A stretch of DNA of 64,000 nt from Loripinus fragilis (taxonomy: Eukaryota > Mollusca > Bivalvia > Lucinida > Lucinidae). A program made the position numbers and the translations under genes. The notes beneath the pieces were generated by a model. It saw only the letters and a list, made by a program, of their open reading frames with translations. It ran no database searches and was not told the DNA's origin. This document shows positions 1-8,612 of the stretch, one piece after another; the stretch's first letter is position 1, and every line of letters starts with the position of its first letter. The DNA lies in the NCBI GenBank assembly GCA_964019695.1, contig OZ026525.1:67563753-67627752 (forward strand). Direction: 5' to 3'.

Positions 1-50
1 ATTTTCTTAGCACAAATTAAGATAGTACCTAATTTTCACTATTTTTGTAA

Positions 51-74
51 GGTCTGCGCCTGTCGAATTTCCGT
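51..74. other. CpG-bearing GC-rich island of the monomer
   Basis: In the consensus monomer all four CpGs lie inside this 24-bp segment, and the remaining 135 bp has none. In this first copy the leading CpG has already become TG (GGTCTGCGCC). The island recurs once per monomer and is the most variable segment. Common variants are CCACGCC, CCGTGCC, CTGCGCC, TCAAAT for TCGAAT, and CCATC for CCGTC, each a C-to-T or G-to-A change at a CpG. A separate class replaces CGCCTGTCG by CGCCAATCC. Confidence 0.85.
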
Positions 75-82
75 CAAAAATT

Positions 83-99
83 CAATTTTCCAAAAATTG
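83..99. repeat. Inverted repeat CAATTTT-CCA-AAAATTG in each monomer
   Basis: Two perfect 7-bp complementary arms are separated by 3 bp, and a third AAAATTG follows at 103-109. The segment also contains a direct repeat of AAAAATT spaced by 16 bp. That direct repeat explains the 16-bp deletion seen at 48285-48300. Variants change one arm, for example AATTTTCTGAAAATTGCC in the 'cagatagtac' monomers, which keeps the symmetry, or the CCAAAAAAGCC form, which abolishes it. Confidence 0.8.
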
Positions 100-138
100 C
101 CTAAAATTGTGGAGAAACACTTCTTTTGATGAAAGGAA

Positions 139-149
139 TAAATAATTTA
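139..149. repeat. TAAAT-A-ATTTA palindrome in each monomer
   Basis: Perfect 5-bp arms flank one central base. The element overlaps AATAAATAATT, so every monomer on the plus strand carries an AATAAA hexamer identical to the eukaryotic polyadenylation signal. In AT-rich DNA such matches are expected often, so function is not implied. Variants read AAATTATTTAG or AAATGATTAAG and mark particular monomer types. Confidence 0.75.
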
Positions 150-228
150 GCCAAAAAATATTTTCTTAGCCCAAATTAAGATAGTACATAGTTTTCACTA
201 TTTTTGTAAGGTCCGCGCCTGTCAAATT

Positions 229-1000
229 TCCGTCAAAAATTCAATTATCCAAAAATTGCCTAAAATTGTGGAGAAACACTTCTTTTGATGAAAGGAATAA
301 ATAATTTAGAGAAATAATATTTTCTTAGCACAATTTAAGATAGTACCTAAATTTCACTATTTTTGTTAGGTTCGGGCCTGTCGAATTTCCGTCTAAAATT
401 CAATTTTCCAAAAATTGCCTAAAATACTGGAGAAACACTTCTTTTGATGAAAGGAATAAATAATTTAGCAAAAAATATTTTCTTAGAACAATTTAAGATA
501 GTACCTAATTTCCACTATTTTTGTAAGGGTCGCGCCTGTCGAATTTCCATCAAAAATTTAATTTTCCGAAATTTGCCTAAAATTGTGGAGAAACACTTCT
601 TTTGATGAAAGGAATAAATAATTTAGAGAAATAATATTTTCTTAGCACAATTTAAGATAGTCCCTAATTTTCACTATTTTTGTTAGGTCCGTGCCTGTCG
701 AATTTCCGTCAAAAATTCAATTTTCCAAAACTTGCCTAAAATTGTGGAGAAACACTTCTTTTGATGAAAGGAATAAATAATTTAGCCAAAAAATATTTTC
801 TTAGCACAATTTAAGATAGTACCTAATTTTCACTATTTTGTTAGGTCCGTGCCTGTCGAATTTCCGTCAAAAATTCAATTTTCCAAAACTTGCCTAAAAT
901 TGTGGAGAAACACTTCTTTTGATGAAAGGAATAAATAATTTAGCCAAAAAATATTTTCTTAGCACAATTTAAGATAGTACCTAATTTTCACTATTTTTGT
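229..1000. repeat. A-type segment duplicated at 3721-4492
   Basis: The 772 bp match 3721-4492 at an offset of 3492 bp (22 monomers). The match begins at TCCGTCAAAAATTCAATTAT and ends where TTGTAAGG (1001) meets TTGTTAGG (4493). The repeated part flanks the B-type block, so A-type sequence is present on both sides of it. Confidence 0.85.
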
Positions 1001-1353
1001 AAGGTCCACGCCTGTCGAATTTCCGTCAAAAATTCAATTTTCCAAAACTTGCCTAAAATTGTGGAGAAACACTTCTTTTGATGAAAGGAATAAATAATTT
1101 AGAGAAAAAATATTTTCTTTGCACAATTTAAGATAGAACAAATTTTCACTATTTTTGTAAGGTCCACGCCTGTCGAATTTCCGTTAAAAATCCAATTTTC
1201 CAAAAATCGCCTAAAATTGTGGAGAAACACTTCTTTTGATGAAAGGAATAAATAATTTAGCCAAATAATATTTTCTTAGCACAATTTCAGATAGTACAAA
1301 AATTTCAATATTTTTGTAAGGTCCGCGTCTGTCGAATTTCCGTCAAAAATTCA

Positions 1354-3739
1354 ATTTTCCAAAAATTGCCTAAAATTGTGGAGAAACAGTTCTTTTGATG
1401 AAAGGAATAAATAATTTAGCCAAAAAATATTTTCTTATCACAGTTAAGATAGAACCTTATTTTCACTTTTTTTGTAAGGTCCGCGTCTGTCGAATTTCCG
1501 TCAAAAATTCAATTTTCCAAAAATTGCCTAAAATTGTGGAGAAATACTTCTTTTGATGAAAGGTATAAATAATTTAGCAAAAAAATATTTTTTAGCACAA
1601 TTTATGATAGTACCTAATTTTCACCATTTTTGTAAGGCTCGCCCCTCTCGAATATCTGTCAAAAATTCAATTTTCCAAAAATTGCCTAAAATTGTGGAGA
1701 AACACTTCTTTTGATGAAAGGAATAAATAATTTAGCGAAAAAATATTTTCTTAGCACAATTTAAGATAGTACCTAATTTTCACTATGTTGTAAGGTCCGC
1801 GCCAATCCAATTTTCGTCAAAAAATCAATTTTCCAAAAATTGCCTAAAATTGTGGAGAAACAGTTCTTTTGATGAAAGGAATAAATAATTTAGCCAAAAA
1901 ATATTTTCTTATCACAGTTAAGATAGAACCTAATTTTCACTATTTTTGTAAGGTCCGCGTCTGTCGAATTTCCGTCAAAAATTCAATTTTCCAAAAATTG
2001 CCTAAAATTGTGGAGAAATACTTCTTTTGATGAAAGGTATAAATAATTTAGCAAAAAAATATTTTCTTAGAACAATTTAAGATAGTACCTAATTTTCACT
2101 ATTTATGTAAGGTCCGCGCCTGTCGAATATCCGTCAAAAATTCAATTTTCCAAAAATTGCCTAAAATTGTGGAGAAACAGTTCTTTTGATGAAAGGAATA
2201 AATAATTTAGCCAAAAAATATTTTTTTAGCACATTTAAGATAGAACCTAATTTTCACTATTTATGTAAGGTCCGCGCCTGTCGAATATCCGTCAAAAATT
2301 CAATTTTCCAAAAATTGCCTAAAATTGTGGAGAAACACTTCTTTTGATGAAAGGAATAAATAATTTAGCCAAAAAATTTTTTTTCTTAGCACAATTTAAG
2401 AAAGTACCTAATTTTCACTATTTTTGTAAGGTCCGCGCCAATCCAATTTTCGTCAAAAAATCAATTTTCCAAAAAAGCCTAATATTGTGGAGAAACAGTT
2501 CGTTTGATGAAAGGAATAAATAATTTAGCCAAAAAATATTTTTTTAGCACAATTTAAGATAGTACCTAATTTTCACCATTTTTGTAAGGCTCGCCCCTGT
2601 CGAATATCCGTCAAAAATTCAATTTTCCAAAAATTGCCTAAAATTGTGGAGAAACACTTCTTTTGATGAAAGGAATAAATAATTTAGCGAAAAAATATTT
2701 TCTTAGCACAATTTAAGATAGTACCTAATTTTCAATATTTTTGTAAGGTCCGCGCGCCTGTCAAATTTCCGTCAAAAATTCAATTTTCCAGAAATTGCCT
2801 AAAATTGTGGAAAAACACTTCTTTTGATGAAAGGAATAAATAATTTAGCCAAAAAATATTTTCTTAGCACAAATTAAGATAAAACCTAATTTTCACTATT
2901 TTTGTAAGGTCCGCGTCTGTCGAATTTCCGTCAAAAATTCAATTTTCCAAAAATTGCCTAAAATTGTGGAGAAACACTTCTTTTGATGAAAGGAATAAAT
3001 AATTTAGCCAAAATTTTTTTTTTCTTAGCACAATTTAAGAAAGTACCTAATTTTCATTATTTTTGTAAGGTCCGCGCCAATCCAATTTTCGTCAAAAAAT
3101 CAATTTTCCAAAAGATGCCTAAAATTGTGGAGAAACAGTTCTTTTGATGAAAGGAATAAATAATTTAGCCAAAAAATATTTTTTAGCACAATTTATGATA
3201 GTACCTAATTTTCACCATTTTTGTAAGGCTCGCCCCTCTCGAATATCTGTCAAAAATTCAATTTTCCAAAAATTGCCTAAAATTGTGGAGAAACACTTCT
3301 TTTGATGAAAGGAATAAATAATTTAGCGAAAAAATATTTTCTTAGCACAATTTAAGATAGTACCTAATTTTCACTATGTTGTAAGGTCCGCGCCAATCCA
3401 ATTTTCGTCAAAAAATCAATTTTCCAAAAATTGCCTAAAATTGTGGAGAAACAGTTCTTTTGATGAAAGGAATAAATAATTTAGCCAAAAAATATTTTCT
3501 TATCACAGTTAAGATAGAACCTAATTTTCACTATTTTTGTAAGGTCCGCGTCTGTCGAATTTCCGTCAAAAATTCAATTTTCCAAAAATTGCCTAAAATT
3601 GTGGAGAAATACTTCTTTTGATGAAAGGTATAAATAATTTAGCAAAAAAATATTTTCTTAGAACAATTTAAGATAGTACCTAATTTTCACTATTTATGTA
3701 AGGTCCGCGCCTGTCGAATATCCGTCAAAAATTCAATTA
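1354..3739. repeat. B-type 15-monomer block, distant twin of 52567-54952
   Basis: The block matches 52567-54952 at a constant offset of 51213 bp, including rare markers: CCAAAAGATGCC (near 3111 and 54324), GATAAAACC (near 2880 and 54085), ACTATGTTGTAAGG (near 1785 and 52998) and GGTCCGCGCGCCTG (2747 and 53960). One visible difference is CACTTTTTTTGT (line 1441) against CACTATTTTTGT. Internally it holds a 10-monomer (1591-bp) repeat: TTTAGCACAATTTATG at 1591 and 3182. Its left edge overlaps the A-type match by about 26 bp (1354-1379) and its right edge by about 19 bp (3721-3739). Confidence 0.88.
1564..1571 (+). promoter_or_regulatory. TATAAATA element in one monomer class (candidate TATA box)
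   Basis: Where most monomers read GGAATAAATA, one class reads GGTATAAATA, giving a perfect TATAAATA. In most copies the change is linked to upstream GAGAAATACTTC and to downstream TTAGAACAATTT and TATTTATGTAAGG, so it marks a defined monomer type. It recurs once or more per HOR across the B-type and central regions, for example near 2038, 3628, 24723, 27895, 38355, 45019 and 54841. Promoter activity is speculative; a match of 8 AT-only bases in a 70% AT sequence is weak evidence. Confidence 0.3.
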
Positions 3740-6550
3740 TCCAAAAATTGCCTAAAATTGTGGAGAAACACTTCTTTTGATGAAAGGAATAAATAATTTA
3801 GAGAAATAATATTTTCTTAGCACAATTTAAGATAGTACCTAAATTTCACTATTTTTGTTAGGTTCGGGCCTGTCGAATTTCCGTCTAAAATTCAATTTTC
3901 CAAAAATTGCCTAAAATACTGGAGAAACACTTCTTTTGATGAAAGGAATAAATAATTTAGCAAAAAATATTTTCTTAGAACAATTTAAGATAGTACCTAA
4001 TTTCCACTATTTTTGTAAGGGTCGCGCCTGTCGAATTTCCATCAAAAATTTAATTTTCCGAAATTTGCCTAAAATTGTGGAGAAACACTTCTTTTGATGA
4101 AAGGAATAAATAATTTAGAGAAATAATATTTTCTTAGCACAATTTAAGATAGTCCCTAATTTTCACTATTTTTGTTAGGTCCGTGCCTGTCGAATTTCCG
4201 TCAAAAATTCAATTTTCCAAAACTTGCCTAAAATTGTGGAGAAACACTTCTTTTGATGAAAGGAATAAATAATTTAGCCAAAAAATATTTTCTTAGCACA
4301 ATTTAAGATAGTACCTAATTTTCACTATTTTGTTAGGTCCGTGCCTGTCGAATTTCCGTCAAAAATTCAATTTTCCAAAACTTGCCTAAAATTGTGGAGA
4401 AACACTTCTTTTGATGAAAGGAATAAATAATTTAGCCAAAAAATATTTTCTTAGCACAATTTAAGATAGTACCTAATTTTCACTATTTTTGTTAGGTCCG
4501 TGCCTGTCGAATTTCCGTCAAAAATTCAATTTTCCAAAACTTGCCTAAAATTGTGGAGAAACACTTCTTTTGATGAAAGGAATAAATAATTTAGAGAAAA
4601 AATATTTTCTTTGCACAATTTAAGATAGTACCAAATTTTCACTATTTTTGTAAGGTCCACACCTGTCGAATTTCCGTTAAAAATCCAATTTTCCAAAAAT
4701 TGCCTAAAATTGTGGAGAAACACTTCTTTTGATGAAAGGAATAAATAATTTAGCCAAATAATATTTTCTTAGCACAATTTCAGATAGTACAAAAATTTCA
4801 ATATTTTTGTAAGGTCCGCGCCTGTCGAATTTACGTCAAAAATTCAATTTTCTGAAAATTGCCCAAAATTGTGGAGAAACACTTCTTTTGATGAAAGGAA
4901 TAAATAATTTAGCCAAATAATATTTTCTTAGCACAATTTCAGATAGTACAAAATTTCAATATTTTTGTAAGGTCCGCGTCTGTCGAATTTACGTCAAAAA
5001 TTCAATTTTCTGAAAATTGCCCAAAATTGTGGAGAAACAGTTCTTTTGATGAAAGGAATAAATAATTTAGCCAAAAAAAATTTTTTTAGCACAATTTAAG
5101 ATAGTACCTAATTTTCACTATTTTTGTAAGGTCCGCGCCTGTCGAATTTCCGTCAAAAATTCAATTTCCGAAAATTGCCTAAAATTGTGGAGTAACACTT
5201 CTTTTGATGAAAGTAATAAATAATTTAGCCAAAAAATATTTTCTTAGCACAAATTAAGATAGTACCTAATTTTCACTATTTTTGTAAGGTCTGCCCCTGT
5301 CGAATTTCCGTCAAAAATTCAATTTTCCAAAAATTGCCTAAAATTGTGGAGAAACACTTCTTTAGATGAAAGGAATAAATAATTAAGCCAAAAAATATTT
5401 TTTAGCACTATTTAAGATAGTACCTAATTTTCACTATTTTTGTAAGGTCCACACCTGTCGAATTTCCGTCAAAAATTCAATTTTCCAAAAATTACCTAAA
5501 ATTGTGGAGAAACACTTCTTTTGATGAAAGGAATAAATAATTTAGCCAAAAAATATTTTCTTAGCCCAAATTAAGATAGTACCTAGTTTTCACTATTTTT
5601 GTAAGGTCCGCACCTGTCAAATTTCGGTCAAAAATTCAATTATCCAAAAATTGCCTAAAATTGTGGAGAAACACTTCTTTTGATGAAAGGAATAAATAAT
5701 TTAGAGAAATAATATTTTCTTAGCACAATTTAAGATAGTACCTAAATTTCACTATTTTTGTTAGGTTCGGGCCTGTCGAATTTCCGTCTAAAATTCAATT
5801 TTCCAAAAATTGCCTAAAATACTGGAGAAACACTTCTTTTGATGAAAGGAATAAATAATTTAGCAAAAAATATTTTCTTAGAACAATTTAAGATAGTACC
5901 TAATTTCCACTATTTTTGTAAGGGTCGCGCCTGTCGAATTTCCATCAAAAATTTAATTTTCCGAAATTTGCCTAAAATTGTGGAGAAACACTTCTTTTGA
6001 TGAAAGGAATAAATAATTTAGAGAAATAATATTTTCTTAGCACAATTTAAGATAGTCCCTAATTTTCACTATTTTTGTAAGGTCCGCCCCAATCCAATTT
6101 CCGTCAAAAATTCAATTTTCAAAAATTGCCTAAAATTGTGGAGAAACACTTCTTTTGATGAAAGGAATAAATAATTTAGCCAAAAAATATTTTCTTAGCA
6201 CAATTTAAGATAGTACCTAATTTTCACTATTTTGTTAGGTCCATGCCTGTCGAATTTCCGTCAAAAATTCAATTTTCCAAAACTTGCCTAAAATTGTGGA
6301 GAAACACTTCTTTTGATGAAAGGAATAAATAATTTAGCCAAAAAATATTTTCTTAGCACAATTTAAGATAGTACCTAATTTTCACTATTTTTGTTAGGTC
6401 CGTGCCTGTCGAATTTCCGTCAAAAATTCAATTTTCCAAAACTTGCCTAAAATTGTGGAGAAACACTTCTTTTGATGAAAGGAATAAATAATTTAGCCAA
6501 AAAATATTTTCTTAGCACAATTTAAGATAGTACCTAATTTTCACTATTTT
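3721..6550. repeat. A-type HOR segment, copy 1 (twin at 10224-13053)
   Basis: About 2830 bp match 10224-13053 at an offset of 6503 bp (41 monomers). Markers include AAAATACTGG at 3913 and 5816 against 10416 and 12319. Copies differ at few positions by eye, for example GAAAGTAATAAA (near 5208) against GAAAGGAATAAA, and GTCGAATTTCCG (near 5298) against GTCAAATTTTCG. The match ends where TTTTTGTAAGG meets TTTTGTTAGG. Within it, AAAATACTGG recurs after 1903 bp (12 monomers). Confidence 0.85.
5131..5147 (-). promoter_or_regulatory. CENP-B-box-like 17-mer in the GC island (weak candidate)
   Basis: Read on the minus strand, this consensus-form island gives ATTCGACAGGCGCGGAC. The mammalian CENP-B box core is NTTCGNNNNANNCGGGN. 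The site keeps TTCG and CGG at the right spacing, so 7 of 9 fixed positions match; the central A is G and the last G is A. The same 17-mer recurs in the many monomers whose island reads GGTCCGCGCCTGTCGAAT. It is lost in monomers with CAATCC, TCAAAT or CTGCGCC. Binding is unproven; CENP-B itself is mammalian, so any binder here would have to be another pogo-like or unrelated protein. The site may be coincidental. Confidence 0.3.
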
Positions 6551-8612
6551 TGTAAGGTCCACGCCTGTCGAATTTCCGTCAAAAATTCAATTTTCCAAAA
6601 CTTGCCTAAAATTGTGGAGAAACACTTCTTTTGATGAAAGGAATAAATAATTTAGAGAAAAAATATTTTCTTTGCACAATTTAAGATAGAACAAATTTTC
6701 ACTATTTTTGTAAGGTCCACGCCTGTCGAATTTCCGTTAAAAATCCAATTTTCCAAAAATCGCCTAAAATTGTGGAGAAACACTTCTTTTGATGAAAGGA
6801 ATAAATAATTTAGCCAAATAATATTTTCTTAGCACAATTTCAGATAGTACAAAAATTTCAATATTTTTGTAAGGTCCGCGTCTGTCGAATTTCCGTCAAA
6901 AATTCAATTTTCCAAAAATTGCCTAAAATTGTAGAGTAACACTTCTTTTGATGAAAGGAATAAATAATTTAGCCAAATAATATTTTCTTAGCACATTTTC
7001 AGATAGTACAAAAATTTCGATATTTTTGTAAGGTCCGCGCCTGTCGAATTTACGTCAAAAATTCAATTTTCTGAAAATTGCCCAAAATTGTGGAGAAACA
7101 CTTCTTTTGAAGAAAGGAATAAATAATTTAGCAAAAAATATTTTCTTAGCATAATTTAAGATAGTACCTAATTTTCACTATTTTTGTAAGGTACGCGCCT
7201 GGCGAATTTCCGTCAAAAATTCAATTTCCAAAAATTGCCTAAAATTGTGGAGTAACACTTCTTTTGATGAAAGGAATAAATAATTTAGCCAAAAAATATT
7301 TTCTTAGCACAAATTAAGATAGTACCTTATTTTCACTATTTTTGTAAGGTCTGCGCCTGTCGAATTTCCGTCAAAAATTCAATTTTCCAAAAATTGCCTA
7401 AAATTGTGGAGAAACACTTCTTTTGATGAAAGGAATAAATGATTAAGCCAAAAAATGTTTTCTTAGCACAATCTAAGATAGTACCTAATTTTTAATATTT
7501 TTGTAAGGGTCGTGCCTGTCGAATTTCCATCAAAAATTCAATTTTCTAAAAATTGCCTAAAATTGTAGAGAAACACTTCTTTTGATGAAAGGAATAAATA
7601 ATTTAGAGAAAAAATATTTTCTTAGCACAATTTAAGATAGTACCTAATTTTCACTATTTTTGTAAGGTCCACGCCTGTCGAATTTCCGTCAAAAATTCAA
7701 TTTTCCGAAAATTGCCTAAAATTGTAGAGTAACACTTCTTTTGATGAAAGGAATAAATAATTTAGCCAAAATATATTTTCTTAGCACAAATTAAGATAGT
7801 ACCTAATTTTCACTATTTTTGTAAGGTCTGCGCCTGTCGAATTTCCGTCAAAAATTCAATTTTCCAAAAATTGCCTAAAATTGTGGAGAAACACTTCTTT
7901 TGATGAAAGGAATAAATAATTTAGCCAAAAAATATTTTCTTAGCCCAAATTAAGATAGTACATAGTTTTCACTATTTTTGTAAGGTCCGCGCCTGTCAAA
8001 TTTCCGTCAAAAATTCAATTATCCAAAAATTGCCTAAAATTGTGGAGAAACACTTCTTTTGATGAAAGGAATAAATAATTTAGAGAAATAATATTTTCTT
8101 AGCACAATTTAAGATAGTACCTAAATTTCACTATTTTTGTTAGGTTCGGGCCTGTCGAATTTCCGTCTAAAATTCAATTTTCCAAAAATTGCCTAAAATA
8201 CTGGAGAAACACTTCTTTTGATGAAAGGAATAAATAATTTAGCAAAAAATATTTTCTTAGAACAATTTAAGATAGTACCTAATTTCCACTATTTTTGTAA
8301 GGGTCGCGCCTGTCGAATTTCCATCAAAAATTTAATTTTCCGAAATTTGCCTAAAATTGTGGAGAAACACTTCTTTTGATGAAAGGAATAAATAATTTAG
8401 AGAAATAATATTTTCTTAGCACAATTTAAGATAGTCCCTAATTTTCACTATTTTTGTTAGGTCCGTGCCTGTCGAATTTCCGTCAAAAATTCAATTTTCC
8501 AAAACTTGCCTAAAATTGTGGAGAAACACTTCTTTTGATGAAAGGAATAAATAATTTAGCCAAAAAATATTTTCTTAGCACAATTTAAGATAGTACCTAA
8601 TTTTCACTATTT
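6392..8612. repeat. 14-monomer HOR, tandem copy 1 (2221 bp)
   Basis: The unit is 2221 bp, 14 monomers, followed at once by a second copy at 8613-10833. The match continues to 8774 against 10995, so the tandem covers about 2.07 units. Markers in order include TTCTTTGCAC (near 6670), AACAAATTTTC, CAGATAGTACAAAAATTTCAA, AATTTCGATATT, GAAGAAAGG, CGCGCCTGGCG, AAATGATTAAGCC, TTTTTAATATT, TTAGCCCAAATT and AAAATACTGG (8195). It is the clearest simple HOR in the window. Confidence 0.9.

Larger units (their letters stand above)
1..159 (+). repeat. Reference satellite monomer, used for numbering
   Basis: This first complete unit is used as the coordinate frame. In order it holds: a T-rich start ending in CTTAG (1-10); GATAGTACC (21-29); T-tracts at 33-36 and 42-46 followed by GTAAGG (47-52); a GC-rich island with all the CpGs of the unit (about 51-74); an A-tract (76-80); an inverted repeat (83-99); TTGCCTAAAATTG (97-109); GTGGAGAAAC (109-118); CTTCTTTTGATGAAAGG (120-136); AATAAATAATTTAG (137-150); and a terminal A-run (153-158). 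The consensus unit counts 47 G+C in 159 bp. The length is a multiple of three, which lets reading frames run on through adjacent units without meaning anything. Confidence 0.95.
1..1379. repeat. A-type satellite segment, left edge of window
   Basis: This segment aligns with 7775-9153 at a constant offset of 7774 bp, sharing markers such as TTAGCCCAAATTAAG, GTTCGGGCC, AAAATACTGG (421), TAGAACAAATTTTC and CAGATAGTACAAAAATT. The alignment ends at 1379, where GTGGAG meets GTAGAG. The A-type monomers are recognised by AGAGAAATAAT or AGAGAAAAAAT leaders, TTCTTTGCAC, and CGTCAAAAATTC with TTTCTGAAAATTGCCC. The array continues leftward outside the window. Confidence 0.85.

Noticed and set aside
4526..4723. 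Minus-strand open frame of 65 codons, repeated at 11029, 13248, 17213, 18481, 20545 and 21813
   Set aside because: It is the satellite read across one monomer and part of the next: its first residues recur 53 codons later, equal to 159/3. Copies track the HOR duplications. No promoter, no conserved coding pattern and no domain is visible, and most other monomers are interrupted by stops.
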